A stretch of DNA of 64,000 bases from Streptomyces sp. NRRL S-1022 (GTDB taxonomy: Bacteria; Actinomycetota; Actinomycetes; Streptomycetales; Streptomycetaceae). The position numbers and the translations under genes are program-made. The stretch covers positions 62,001-126,000 of the forward strand of contig NZ_JOIU01000019.1 in the NCBI RefSeq assembly GCF_000720135.1, read 5' to 3'. The notes under the pieces were generated by a model. It saw nothing but the letters and a program-made list of their open reading frames with translations, was not told where the DNA came from and did no database searches. Below are positions 51,849 to 60,499 of the stretch, in pieces; the stretch's first letter is position 1, and each line of letters begins with the position of its first letter.

Positions 51849-52589
51849 ATGGAGGCCCCGCCGGACAACGACGTGCTCTGGGCACGCTCCCTGCACTTCA
51901 CGCACCGCGACGGCTCCCCCGGACTCACCGGGATCTCGCTCGGCGTGCGGGAGGGCGAGATCCTCGCCGTCAGCGGCCCGCGCGGCAGCGGCAAGACCAC
52001 CCTGCTGCGCTGCCTGTCCGGCCTGGTGCCGGTGGGCTCCGGCGAGGTCTGGTTCAACAGCTCCCCCGTGCACACGCTCGGCCCGATGGCCCGCGAGCGG
52101 CTGCGCCGGAACCGCTTCGGCTGGATCGACCCCGAACCGGTCCTCATCCCCGAGCTGAACGTCTGGGAGAACGCCGCGCTCCCGCTGATGCTGCGCGGCG
52201 CCGGCCGTCGCCGGGCCAAGGTGGCCGCGCTGGAGTGGCTGGAGCGCCTGGACGTCGGCGACAAGGCCCGCAGCCGCCCGCACGCGCTGCAGCACGCCGA
52301 GCGCCAGCGGGTCGCGATCGCCCGCGCGCTCGCCCCCGGGCCCTCGGTCCTCTTCGCCGACGAGCCCACCGCCCCGCTGCACCGCGCGGACCGCGCCCAC
52401 GTCCTGCGCACGCTCACCGCGGCGGCCCGCTCGCACGGCATCACGGTCGTCCTCGCCACGCACGACCCCGACACCGCCGCCCTCGCCGACCGGACCGTGC
52501 ACCTGCTGGACGGGCGGCGCGTGCACACCGTGCACCTGCCGGACGCCCCCGACACGGAGGGCCGGGCCGCGTGCTCGCTCTCCGTCTGA
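51849..52589 (+). CDS. ABC transporter ATP-binding protein with degenerate signature motif
   Basis: A 246-residue ATPase of the LolD/MacB-like export type. Walker A is SGPRGSGKTTLL, Walker B is VLFADEPTAPLH and the switch His lies in VVLATHDPDTA. The ABC signature, normally LSGGQ, reads LQHAERQRVAIARAL, which should weaken ATP sandwiching at one site. ATG 51849 chosen with CGAGG eight bases upstream. Its 3' end overlaps the membrane-protein gene by 19 bases, so the two are coupled. The substrate is unknown. Confidence 0.88.
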   Translation: MEAPPDNDVLWARSLHFTHRDGSPGLTGISLGVREGEILAVSGPRGSGKTTLLRCLSGLVPVGSGEVWFNSSPVHTLGPMARERLRRNRFGWIDPEPVLIPELNVWENAALPLMLRGAGRRRAKVAALEWLERLDVGDKARSRPHALQHAERQRVAIARALAPGPSVLFADEPTAPLHRADRAHVLRTLTAAARSHGITVVLATHDPDTAALADRTVHLLDGRRVHTVHLPDAPDTEGRAACSLSV

Positions 52590-54202
52590 CCCGCGCCGCC
52601 CGGCCCGCCGTCCAGCTGCGCCGCCTGCTGGTGGCCGCGGCCTCGGCGGGCACCGGTTTCCTCCTGCTGTCCTGCCTCGGCCACGCCCTCGGCCGCCCCG
52701 AGGCCGCGGACGCCGCCGCGCTGCGGCTGGCCTGGTGCGTGCTGCCGCTCGCCGCCACGGTGTACCTCGCGGTCGCGGTCGCCCGCACCGACCCCGGCAC
52801 CCGGCCGCGGCCCGGCCTGTCCGCCGTGGGCCTGGGGCCGGCCCGCCTGATGGCGGTCTCCGCGCTGACGACGGCCCTGTCCTGCACCCTGGGCTCGATG
52901 CTCGCCCTGCTGGTCTTCCTGCACCTGCGCGGCGACCTCACGGGCCTGCCCTTCGACCGCGCGGCAGCGGGCTTCCTGGCCGCCGGTCACCCCCTCCCCG
53001 TCCCGGGCACCGTGACCCTCCTCCTGCTTCTCCCCGCCACGGCCACCACGACGGTCGCCCTGGCCCTCCGCCCGAAAGACCCCCGCCCCGCGCAGCGGGC
53101 CACCCGCCGCTTCGGCCGCTTCGGCGCCCACGGCGACCCGACGGGCCGGGAGACGTTCGGGACGTACGGCAGGTTCGGCGCCCGCTCCGGCCGCCGGCCG
53201 ACGGCCGGCGAAACGACGGAGGGCGGCGGGACCGGTGCGTCTTCCGAGGGTGCGGCCGGGACCGGTGCGCGTTCCGGCGGCGGCGCACCGACCACCGCGG
53301 TCGGGACGTACAGGAGGTTCGGAGCCCGCTTCGGCCGCCGGCCGGCGGGCACCGCACCGGCCGAGGGCACCGCACCGGCCGAGGGTACCGAGGGGACCGA
53401 AGGGACTGACGGCGCAGGGGCCGGGGGTGGCGCACCGGCCGCAGCCGATCCGTGTCCCGCCCGCGGCGCACCGGCCGTGACCGGGCGTGTCGTCGAGGTG
53501 ATGGGGCTGCCCGTGCGTGAGCGGAGCCGGGCGTGGGGGCAGACGGGCGGCGCCCCCATGGCGCCGGGCCCCGCGGCCGAGCCCGAGCCCGAGCCCGCCG
53601 CCCCGGACGCCGTGCAGGCACCCGCCTCCGATACGCCCGTCGGCCTCCCCTGGGGGGTCGCGCTCGTCACCGCCGGACTGGCCGCGCAGGCCTACGCCGG
53701 CCGTACCGAGCCCGCTCCCTCCCTCGTCGTACTCCTCGGCTGGCTGCTCACCGCCGCCGGTCTCGTGCTGGGCTCGCCCGGTCTGACCCACCTGTGCGGC
53801 CGGCTCGTGCAGTGCAGCCGCCCCGGTGCGCTGCGGCTGCTCTCCGGCCGGGTCCTGATGGCGGAGGCCGCCCGGATCGGCCGGCCCCTCGGCGTGGTCT
53901 GCGCGGTGGCGTCCGCCGGCTACGCTCTGACCGCCCTGCGCGGCGGGCCGGCCGCCGTCTTCGGCCCGCTGTCCGCCCTCGGCGCGCTCGTCGTCGCCGG
54001 CTCCACGCTCGCCACCCTGCTCACCACGGCCGTGGAGGCCCGCCAGTGCCGCGCCGGCACCACGGCCGCGCTGCTCGGCCTCGGCGCCCCCGCCGCCATG
54101 CTGCGCGGGGCCGCCGTCCTGCGCGCGGCGGCCCTGCTGGCCCTGTTCGGCCCGCTCACCCTGGCGATCGCCGTGCTGTCGGCCCTGCCGCTGAGCCACT
54201 GA
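52571..54202 (+). CDS. membrane partner of the ABC ATPase, with long low-complexity insert
   Basis: A 543-residue membrane protein, probably an FtsX-like permease remnant or variant. About four helices lie in the first 150 residues (LLVAAASAGTGFLLLSCLGH, LAWCVLPLAATVYLAVAVA and others). Residues about 170-345 are Gly/Ala/Arg/Pro-rich and likely disordered, with the repeat GTYGRFGARSGRRP and GTYRRFGARFGRRP and a run of GTAPAEGT/EGT units. About five more helices follow (WGVALVTAGLAAQAYAG to LAIAVLSALPLSH). GTG start overlaps the ATPase gene. The usual FtsX external domain is replaced by this insert. No assignment of substrate. Confidence 0.82.
   Translation: MLALRLTRAARPAVQLRRLLVAAASAGTGFLLLSCLGHALGRPEAADAAALRLAWCVLPLAATVYLAVAVARTDPGTRPRPGLSAVGLGPARLMAVSALTTALSCTLGSMLALLVFLHLRGDLTGLPFDRAAAGFLAAGHPLPVPGTVTLLLLLPATATTTVALALRPKDPRPAQRATRRFGRFGAHGDPTGRETFGTYGRFGARSGRRPTAGETTEGGGTGASSEGAAGTGARSGGGAPTTAVGTYRRFGARFGRRPAGTAPAEGTAPAEGTEGTEGTDGAGAGGGAPAAADPCPARGAPAVTGRVVEVMGLPVRERSRAWGQTGGAPMAPGPAAEPEPEPAAPDAVQAPASDTPVGLPWGVALVTAGLAAQAYAGRTEPAPSLVVLLGWLLTAAGLVLGSPGLTHLCGRLVQCSRPGALRLLSGRVLMAEAARIGRPLGVVCAVASAGYALTALRGGPAAVFGPLSALGALVVAGSTLATLLTTAVEARQCRAGTTAALLGLGAPAAMLRGAAVLRAAALLALFGPLTLAIAVLSALPLSH
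53158..53345. repeat. direct repeats inside the membrane-protein gene
   Basis: A stretch of about 44 bases beginning CGGGACGTAC recurs 144 bases apart (from 53158 and from 53302) and encodes the two GTY-RFGAR-GRRP peptides. The repeats are in frame. Confidence 0.75.
53350..53385. repeat. 18-base tandem repeat in the membrane-protein gene
   Basis: CACCGCACCGGCCGAGGG occurs twice exactly (53350-53367 and 53368-53385), encoding GTAPAE units, and is followed by degenerate EGT codon repeats to about 53408. Confidence 0.85.
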
Positions 54203-54326
54203 ACCGCTGAGCCCTGAGCCGCTGAGTGGGAAAAAAAGGGGGGCGACCGCCGATGAGTCCGGCGCGGGCCGCCGGTCTACCCACCGAACGCGACGAACCA
54301 CGCACCACCCGGACGGGAGACCCCGC

Positions 54327-54734
54327 ATGTACCAGCAGATGATCTTCGTGAACCTGCCCGTGAACGACCTCGACGCCTCGAAGGAGTTCTTCACCGAACT
54401 CGGCTACTCGATCAACCCGCAGTTCAGCAACGAGGACGCGGCGTCCGTGGTGATCAGCGACACCATCGTGGCGATGCTGCTGACCAAGCCGTTCTACGCG
54501 ACCTTCACCAAGAAGGAGATCGCCGACGCGACGACGACCAGCGAGGTGCTGATCTGTCTGAGCGCCGAGAGCCGCGCGAAGGTGGACGAACTGGTCGACA
54601 GGGCGGTCGCGGCGGGCGGCACCGCGAGCGGCCGCACCCAGGACCACGGCTTCATGTACGGCCGGGCCTTCGACGACCTCGACGGCCACAGCTGGGAGGT
54701 CGTGTGGATGGACCCGGCGGCCGTCCAGGGCTGA
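54327..54734 (+). CDS. VOC-superfamily (glyoxalase-like) protein
   Basis: A 135-residue protein of the vicinal-oxygen-chelate fold. It begins MIFVNLPVNDLDASKEFFTELGY and ends FDDLDGHSWEVVWMDP, the usual betaalphabetabetabeta pattern with the C-terminal DxDGHxWE motif. Members bind metals or small drugs and can act as glyoxalases, dioxygenases or resistance proteins; which of these applies is unclear. ATG with GGGAGA upstream. It stands alone after the ABC genes. Confidence 0.9.
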   Translation: MYQQMIFVNLPVNDLDASKEFFTELGYSINPQFSNEDAASVVISDTIVAMLLTKPFYATFTKKEIADATTTSEVLICLSAESRAKVDELVDRAVAAGGTASGRTQDHGFMYGRAFDDLDGHSWEVVWMDPAAVQG

Positions 54735-54804
54735 CGCGGAAGGGGGCCAAACGTCGGGGTGGTTAATAAGACGGCAAAGTCAACAGCCGTTGACGGCGGA
54801 CGCG

Positions 54805-54832
54805 TTGACACTGCTCACGAGGCGCTTATAAA
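54805..54832 (+). promoter_or_regulatory. consensus-like promoter of the sortase-anchored protein gene
   Basis: TTGACA (54805-54810) and TATAAA (54827-54832) with a 16-base spacer, unusually close to the housekeeping consensus for this GC-rich genome. The expected transcript has an untranslated leader of about 90 bases. Confidence 0.65.
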
Positions 54833-54932
54833 CCTGTGAGCCTCCCGGGGGTTCTGGGGCGTAGCCTCATCCGTCGCCCCAAGCCCCTCACCACCCCCCG
54901 CAATTGCTCTCTGTAAAGGACAAACGTTGTCC

Positions 54933-55631
54933 ATGACTCGCCGTAGCGTACGCCGTTCCGTGCGCGTGCTGGGTGTCGCCTCCGGGTCGGCGGCGCTGGT
55001 GCTGGGCCTGTCCGGCTCCGCCCTCGCATGCAACATCAAGGACTTCTCCGCCGAAGCCAGGTGCGACGGCGCCAAGGGCCTCATCGTCGTCACCGACACC
55101 GACCCCTCCGCCGCCGAAGGCACGGTCAGCGTCTTCCTCCAGGGGGACGGCGGGGTCGAGACGAAGGTCGGCGAGCAGCCGGTCAAGGGGTCGAAGGAGG
55201 GCGTCGAGGTCTCCTTCCCCGAGAACTGGAAGCCCAGCGCCACCTACCGGGTCCACATCAAGGCCGCCAACGTCGACCAGGACATCAAGCCCGACCTGGT
55301 GACCCCGTCCACCGCCTGCAAGACCGAGGAGAGCCAGAAACCGAAGCCGACGGCCAGCACGTCGCCGGCCCCCTCCGCGTCCCCGTCCCCGTCCAAGTCC
55401 GCCCCGGCGCAGCCCGCACCCCCCGCCCCGTCGGCCTCGGCGTCCAGCTCCGCTCCGGCCGGCAGCTCCGGGAACGCCCCGTCCCCGGCGGCCGGTGACT
55501 CCAACCTCGCCGAGACCGGTGCCGGCTCCAACACCGGCCTGATCGCCGGCCTCGCGGCGGCCCTGGTCGCCGTCGGCGGCGGCGCGGTCTGGTTCGGCAT
55601 GCGCCGGCGCGGCACGGGCCGCCAGGGCTGA
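54933..55631 (+). CDS. LAETG-type sortase-anchored surface protein
   Basis: A 232-residue exported protein. A signal peptide (about 1-33, ending SALA) precedes a small Cys-bearing domain ([21 protein letters not shown] cut, about 34-125). A Ser/Pro/Ala-rich wall-spanning stretch (about 130-185) leads to the sorting signal [11 protein letters not shown], a hydrophobic helix and the charged tail RRRGTGRQG. LAxTG signals are handled by class E sortases in Streptomyces, which also anchor chaplins. ATG assumed; an in-frame TTG at 54927 has better spacing from AAAGGA. Its function on the wall is unknown. Confidence 0.92.
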   Translation: MTRRSVRRSVRVLGVASGSAALVLGLSGSALACNIKDFSAEARCDGAKGLIVVTDTDPSAAEGTVSVFLQGDGGVETKVGEQPVKGSKEGVEVSFPENWKPSATYRVHIKAANVDQDIKPDLVTPSTACKTEESQKPKPTASTSPAPSASPSPSKSAPAQPAPPAPSASASSSAPAGSSGNAPSPAAGDSNLAETGAGSNTGLIAGLAAALVAVGGGAVWFGMRRRGTGRQG

Positions 55632-55660
55632 TCCGCACCGCGTACCCCGGCCCGTACCGC

Positions 55661-55706
55661 CGCACCCCGGCCCGCCCCGCTGTCCCCGGGGGCGGGCCGG
55701 GGTGCG
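55661..55706. terminator. bidirectional terminator hairpin
   Basis: Perfect 18-base stem CGCACCCCGGCCCGCCCC / GGGGCGGGCCGGGGTGCG with a ten-base loop, between the convergent sortase-substrate gene and the isomerase-family gene, ending directly at the latter's stop. Confidence 0.85.
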
Positions 55707-56504
55707 TCAGCCGAAGGTGGCCCGCTCCAGCCAGAACTCCAGCACCTCCCGCTCACCGAGCACTTCGAGGCCGGGCGCGTCCAGCGGCAGCCGGCGGTAG
55801 AAGGCCAGCAGCACCGAGGTGAGCGGGCCGCGCAGGGCGACCGTGGCCTTCTCGTGCCCGCGCCGCCAGCTCATCCCGTCCGCGCCCAGCTCGACCAGCC
55901 ACTCGGCGTTCAGCTCCGGGCCGGCGTCGGTGGCGTGCAGATGGATGCCGGCCCCCGGCCGGCGCAGGTCCTTCGCCGGGTCCCGCGGCAGGTTTCGCTG
56001 CGCCCACTCGACGATCTGCAGCCACTCGTCCAGCGCGTCGGCGGCGATGTCCGGCGCCACCTCGTAGGGCAGCCCGGCGGCGAGCGTGGCGTCGGCCCGG
56101 TGCACGGTGATCTCGTGGGCCATACGGCGGGCCCAGAAGCCGGAGGTCGGCGTCCCGGCCCAGGCCCACACCCCCGCCTCGGGACCGGCCTCGCGCAGCG
56201 CGCCGACGACCAGCTCACCGCTCTGCCCGAGCCACTCGTCCAGGGCCGCCGCGTCACCGCGCCCGGGCGGCCCGCCGGCGAGCGGCACCTGCTCCTCCGG
56301 GATGTTCTCCTGCGCCCGGGTGCGCACCAGGGCGTCCACCCAGCGCAGGGCGCCTCCCATGTGCCGTACGAGGTCCTCCAGCGACCAGTCCGGGCAGGTC
56401 GGCACGGTCGCCGACAGATCGGCACCGGAGGTCACCACGGCCCTCAACCGGTCGACCTGGTCGGCGATTTCGTCACAGTAACGGTCATGTGTGAGCACAG
56501 GCAT
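55707..56504 (-). CDS. maleylpyruvate isomerase family (mycothiol-dependent, DinB-like) protein
   Basis: A 265-residue protein with an N-terminal four-helix DinB/MDMPI bundle. Metal-binding His are likely in LEDLVRHMGGALRW and MAHEITVHRADATLA. A smaller C-terminal domain includes SWRRGHEKATVALRG and LLAFYRRLPLD. Family members use mycothiol, the thiol of actinobacteria, as cofactor for isomerisation or transfer. The start lies 23 bases after the thiamine transporter ATPase stop, so it may be cotranscribed with that operon and come under the TPP riboswitch. No substrate can be assigned. Confidence 0.88.
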   Translation of the reverse strand: MPVLTHDRYCDEIADQVDRLRAVVTSGADLSATVPTCPDWSLEDLVRHMGGALRWVDALVRTRAQENIPEEQVPLAGGPPGRGDAAALDEWLGQSGELVVGALREAGPEAGVWAWAGTPTSGFWARRMAHEITVHRADATLAAGLPYEVAPDIAADALDEWLQIVEWAQRNLPRDPAKDLRRPGAGIHLHATDAGPELNAEWLVELGADGMSWRRGHEKATVALRGPLTSVLLAFYRRLPLDAPGLEVLGEREVLEFWLERATFG

Positions 56505-56527
56505 GACCTCACCCTAGGGCCGGGTGA

Positions 56528-57547
56528 TCAGTCCAGCACGAGGGTTTCCGCCACGTCGAACTCCACGCCGACCGGGGCGCCGGGCTCGGGCGCGTCCCGC
56601 AGCGCGCAGGCCGCCTCCAGCCGCGGGCCGTCCGCCGGCTGGAGGTGGACGGCCACATGGGTGCCCTTGAACGTGCGCGCCGTCACCGTGCAGGGCAGGC
56701 CCTGGTCGGCCGGCACCAGCCGGACCCCGGCCGGCCGGACGAGGACCGTGCGGCTGCCCTGCGCGGAGCCGTCCGGCACCGGCAGCTTGCCCCACGGGCT
56801 GTCGGCGGCCGTACCGGCGACGGTCGCCGGGACCACGTTCTCGAAGCCGAGGAAGCGGGCCACGAACGCGTCGGCGGGCCGCTGCCACACCTCCAGCGGC
56901 GTCCCGGTCTGCGCGATCCGCCCGTCGCGCATCACCACCACCCGGTCGGCCAGTGCGAACGCCTCGCCCTGGTCGTGGGTCACGGCGAGCACGGTGGTGC
57001 CCAGCCGGCCGAACAGCTCCCGCAGTTCGACCACCAGCCGCTCCCGCAGCGAGCGGTCGAGCTGGCCGAGCGGCTCGTCCAGCATGAGCAGCCGGGGCCG
57101 GGGCGCGAGCGCCCGGGCGAGGGCCACCCGCTGCTGCTCGCCGCCGGACAGGGAGGCCACGGCCCGCCGGGCGGCCCCCGGCAGCCCGACCAGCTGGAGC
57201 AACTGGCCGACCTCGGCGTCCCGTTCGCCCTTGGCGACGCCGTGCATGCGCGGCCCGAACGCCACGTTCGCGCGGACGTCCCGCTGCGGGAAGAGCTGGT
57301 GGTCCTGGAACATCAGGCCGACCCCGCGCCGGTGCGCGGGCACCCCGGCCTGGTCGCGGCCGTCCAGCAACACCCGCCCGGCGTGCAGGGGTTGCAGCCC
57401 CGCCACCACCCGCAGCAGGGTCGACTTCCCGCTGCCACTGGGCCCGAGGACGCACACCACCTCGTGCTCGGCGACCTCCAGGCCGACGGCGTCGAGCACC
57501 GCCCGCCCGCCGAAGCGCACGGTCGCGCCATCCAGGCTCAGCAGCAT
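56528..57547 (-). CDS. thiamine ABC transporter ATP-binding protein
   Basis: A 339-residue ATPase. Walker A GPSGSGKSTLL, Q-loop MFQDHQLFPQRD, signature LSGGEQQRVALARAL, Walker B LLMLDEPLGQLD and switch His in VLAVTHDQGEA are intact. A C-terminal TOBE-like region (about 240-335) makes it longer than E. coli ThiQ. Its start follows directly on the permease stop. Being downstream of a TPP riboswitch with ThiB- and ThiP-like genes supports thiamine or a thiamine precursor as substrate. Confidence 0.9.
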   Translation of the reverse strand: MLLSLDGATVRFGGRAVLDAVGLEVAEHEVVCVLGPSGSGKSTLLRVVAGLQPLHAGRVLLDGRDQAGVPAHRRGVGLMFQDHQLFPQRDVRANVAFGPRMHGVAKGERDAEVGQLLQLVGLPGAARRAVASLSGGEQQRVALARALAPRPRLLMLDEPLGQLDRSLRERLVVELRELFGRLGTTVLAVTHDQGEAFALADRVVVMRDGRIAQTGTPLEVWQRPADAFVARFLGFENVVPATVAGTAADSPWGKLPVPDGSAQGSRTVLVRPAGVRLVPADQGLPCTVTARTFKGTHVAVHLQPADGPRLEAACALRDAPEPGAPVGVEFDVAETLVLD

Positions 57548-59233
57548 CTAGAACTCCCCCGTCCGGTCGGTGCGCAGCCGCTCCAGGATCAGCAGCGCGA
57601 CCGCGCACACCACCATCAGAATCGTCGAAAGGGCCATCGCCTGACCGTAGTTGAGGTCACCGGGGCGGCTCAGCAGCCGGGCCACGGCGACCGGGAGCGT
57701 GGGGTTGTCGGGCCGGGCGATGAACACGGTCGCCCCGAACTCGCCCAGCGACACGGCGAACGCGAAACCGGCCGCGACCAGCAGCGCCCGCCGCACCAGC
57801 GGCAGGTCCACCTCCCGCCACACCCGCCAGGGCGAGGCCCCGAGCACGGCCGCCGCCTCCCGGAGCCGTACGTCCACCGCGCGCAGCACCGGCAGCATGG
57901 TCCGTACGACGAAGGGGGCGCCGACCAGCGCCTGGGCGAGCGGCACCAGGATCCAGGTCTGGCGCAGGTCCAGCGGCGGCTTGTCCAGGGCGATCAGGAA
58001 ACCGAAGCCGACGGTCACCGCGGACACCCCGAGCGGCAGCATCAGCAGCGCGTCGAAGCCCCGCACCAGCCGCCCGGCGTCCCGGCGGGCCAGGGCGGCG
58101 GCGGCGAGACCTCCGATCACCACGGCGATGGCGGTGGCGGCGACGGCGTACTCCAGCGAGGTCCACACCGCGTGCACGGGCGCCACCAGGAACGTACCGC
58201 CGTCGGCGTTCGTCAGCGCCCGGTAGTAGCCGAGGCCGGGGGCGTCGAGGGAACGGCGGACCAGGACGGCCGGCGGCAGGACCAGCAGCAGGGCGATGGT
58301 GACGAGGACGCCGGCGAGCAGCGCCCACTGGCCGGCGCCGCGCGGGCGCCGGGCGGTGGTGTTCGGGTCCACGAGCCGGAGGGCGGTCTCCCGGCGCCGT
58401 ACCGTCCAGGCGTGCACGGCGAGGATCGCGCCGACGGCCGCGAACTGGACCAGGGTGAGCACTGCGGCCGTGGACAGGTCGAAGACCTCGGAGGTCTGCC
58501 GGTAGATCTCCACTTCGACGGTGGAGAAGGTGGGACCGCCGAGGATCTGCACCACACCGAAGGAGGTGAAGGTGAACAGGAAGACCATGAGAGCGGCGGC
58601 GGCCACGGCGGGCGCGAGCGCGGGCAGGGTCACCTTCCGCCAGGCCCGCAGGGGCGAGGCGCCCAGCATCCGGGCGGCCTCCTCCTGCCGGGGGTCGAGC
58701 TGGGCCCACAGCCCGCCGACGGTCCGTACGACGACCGCGTAGTTGAAGAAGACGTGGGCCAGCAGGATCGCCCACACCGTGGTGTCCAGCCGCACCCCCC
58801 ACAGCTGGTCCAGCAGACCGTGGCGGCCGACCAGGGCGAGGAAGGCGCTGCCGGCGACGACGGTCGGCAGCACGAACGGGACGGTGACCACGGCCCGCAG
58901 CAGCTGCCTCCCGGGGAAGTCCAGGCGGGCGAGGACGTAGGCGGCGGGCAGGGCGAGCAGCAGGGTGAGCACGGTGGAGGCGAGCGCCTGCCAGGTGGTG
59001 AACCACAGCACGTGCCGGATGTCCGGCTGGCTGACGACGTCCGCGATCCGCCCCCACCGCCAGGTGCCGTCCGTCTTCAGCCCGCGCGCGACGATCGCGG
59101 CGACGGGCCAGGCGAAGAACAGCGCGAAGAACGCGACGGGCAGGGCCATGAGGCCGAGCCGCGCCGCGTTCCCCCTGCGCCGGCGCCTGCGGGCCGCTAC
59201 TTCAGTACGAGCGAGGTCCACGACTTGACCCAC
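57548..59233 (-). CDS. thiP: thiamine ABC transporter permease, two fused permease domains
   Basis: A 561-residue membrane protein with about twelve helices: two binding-protein-dependent permease domains in one chain, as in ThiP. Each half has its EAA loop: LDPRQEEAARMLGASPLRAW and VDVRLREAAAVLGASPWRVW. An Arg-rich cytoplasmic N-terminus is followed by LMALPVAFFALFFAWPVAAI. The assumed GTG start overlaps the thiB 3' end by 37 bases; GTG at 59221 is an alternative. Works with ThiB and the ATPase gene downstream. Confidence 0.92.
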   Translation of the reverse strand: MGQVVDLARTEVAARRRRRRGNAARLGLMALPVAFFALFFAWPVAAIVARGLKTDGTWRWGRIADVVSQPDIRHVLWFTTWQALASTVLTLLLALPAAYVLARLDFPGRQLLRAVVTVPFVLPTVVAGSAFLALVGRHGLLDQLWGVRLDTTVWAILLAHVFFNYAVVVRTVGGLWAQLDPRQEEAARMLGASPLRAWRKVTLPALAPAVAAAALMVFLFTFTSFGVVQILGGPTFSTVEVEIYRQTSEVFDLSTAAVLTLVQFAAVGAILAVHAWTVRRRETALRLVDPNTTARRPRGAGQWALLAGVLVTIALLLVLPPAVLVRRSLDAPGLGYYRALTNADGGTFLVAPVHAVWTSLEYAVAATAIAVVIGGLAAAALARRDAGRLVRGFDALLMLPLGVSAVTVGFGFLIALDKPPLDLRQTWILVPLAQALVGAPFVVRTMLPVLRAVDVRLREAAAVLGASPWRVWREVDLPLVRRALLVAAGFAFAVSLGEFGATVFIARPDNPTLPVAVARLLSRPGDLNYGQAMALSTILMVVCAVALLILERLRTDRTGEF

Positions 59234-60270
59234 TGGTCACGGTTGGCGGCGATCTTGCCGGGGGCCATGGTCCCGGGGTCCTTCGCGGCCGGCCCGTACT
59301 CGGTGAACTCGGCGGGCACCTCGGCGCCCCGCAGCACCGGGTAGACGAACATGTTCAGCGGCATGTCCTCCTGGAACTCCCTGGAGACCAGGAAGTCGAT
59401 GAACGCCTTGGCGCCCTCGGGGTTCCTCGCGTTGCCCAGCAGCCCGGCGAACTCGATCTGCCGGAAGCAGGTGCCGGTCGCGACGCCGGTCGGAGCGGTG
59501 CTGGGCCGCTTCTTGGCGTAGATCACCTCGGCGGGCGGCGAGGAGGCGTACGACACCACGAGCGGCCGGTCACCGCCGGCCTTCTTCCCCTCCGACGATC
59601 CCGAGAACTCCTGGTAGTAGGCCTGGTCCCAGCCGTCGACGACCTTGACGCCGTTGGCCTTGAGCTTCTTCCAGTAGTCCTGCCACCCGTGGTCGCCGAA
59701 CGTCGCGGCGCTGCCGAGCAGGAAGCCGAGGCCGGGCGAGGAGGTGGCGGCGTTCTCCGTGACGAGGAGGTTCTTGTACTGCGGCTTGGCCAGGTCGGCG
59801 AAGGACCGCGGCGGGGTCAGCTTGTGCTCGCTGAAGTACGCCTTGTCGTAGTTGACGCAGATGTCGCCGTAGTCGACGGGCGTCACCCGGTGCTTGTCCT
59901 TGTCGAGCTGGTAGGGGGCGCCGACCTTGTCCAGGCCCTTGGCGGTGTACGGCTGGAACAGGCCGTTGTCCAGGGCGCGGGAGAGGAGCGTGTTGTCGAC
60001 GCCGAAGAAGACGTCGCCCTGCGGGTTGTCCTTGGTCAGGATCGCCTTGTTGACGGCCTGCCCGGCGTCGCCGTCCTCCAGGACCCTGACCTTGTAGCCG
60101 GACTGCTTCTCGAAGTCCTTCAGGACCTTCTTCGAGACGGCCCACGAGTTGTGGCTGACCAGGGTGACGGTCTTGGAGTCCGGGCCGCTCGCGGTGTCCG
60201 ACGAGCCGCACGCGGACAGTGTGGTCAGGCCGAGCCCGACCGCGACGGCCACGAGGGTCTTGTTGTGCAC
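59197..60270 (-). CDS. thiB: thiamine-binding lipoprotein ThiB
   Basis: A 357-residue lipoprotein. The lipobox LSAC is near residues 18-21 of a short signal peptide. The mature domain has VTLVSHNSWAVSKKVLKDFE, DVFFGVDNTLLSRAL, PVDYGDICVNYDKAYF and LVVSYASSPPAEVIYA, all typical of thiamine-binding proteins. GTG start with AGGAGG seven bases upstream. The leader carries a TPP riboswitch and a hairpin, so high intracellular thiamine pyrophosphate should shut down the operon. Confidence 0.95.
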   Translation of the reverse strand: MHNKTLVAVAVGLGLTTLSACGSSDTASGPDSKTVTLVSHNSWAVSKKVLKDFEKQSGYKVRVLEDGDAGQAVNKAILTKDNPQGDVFFGVDNTLLSRALDNGLFQPYTAKGLDKVGAPYQLDKDKHRVTPVDYGDICVNYDKAYFSEHKLTPPRSFADLAKPQYKNLLVTENAATSSPGLGFLLGSAATFGDHGWQDYWKKLKANGVKVVDGWDQAYYQEFSGSSEGKKAGGDRPLVVSYASSPPAEVIYAKKRPSTAPTGVATGTCFRQIEFAGLLGNARNPEGAKAFIDFLVSREFQEDMPLNMFVYPVLRGAEVPAEFTEYGPAAKDPGTMAPGKIAANRDQWVKSWTSLVLK

Positions 60271-60306
60271 TGGATGTCCTCCTGGGGTTGGCCAGGAAGA
60301 GACGCG

Positions 60307-60344
60307 GCCCTGCCCGGGCTCCGCGAGGGAGGCCCGGGCAGGGC
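60307..60344 (-). terminator. expression-platform hairpin of the TPP riboswitch
   Basis: Stem of 13 base pairs around CCCTGCCCGGGC (60308-60319) and GCCCGGGCAGGG (60332-60343), between the aptamer and the thiB start. It could be a conditional terminator; translational control by masking the ribosome site is the other option. Confidence 0.6.
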
Positions 60345-60360
60345 GCAACAGCTTGAGTGG

Positions 60361-60455
60361 TGACCGAACTTCCTACCCAGAATGACCTGGGCGAGGTTCA
60401 GAGGGTCTGCGGCCGGTTGCCGCACTCTCAGCGCTGTGGCGCTCCCCTGTCGGAA
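60361..60455 (-). promoter_or_regulatory. TPP riboswitch (THI element) of the thiamine transporter operon
   Basis: Read on the minus strand, the leader contains ACAGGGGAGCGCC, GCUGAGAGUGCG, the thi-box core ACCCUCUGAACCU, and CCAGGUCAUUCUGGGUAGGAAG, in consensus order and spacing. A closing helix forms between CCGAC at the 5' end and GUUCGG at the 3' end. The aptamer starts 45 bases beyond the rlmN stop and ends about 90 bases before thiB. Confidence 0.92.
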
Positions 60456-60499
60456 TATGCAGATGTTGGCCGGTATGAAGTTGTGCCGACGGGCTCAGA

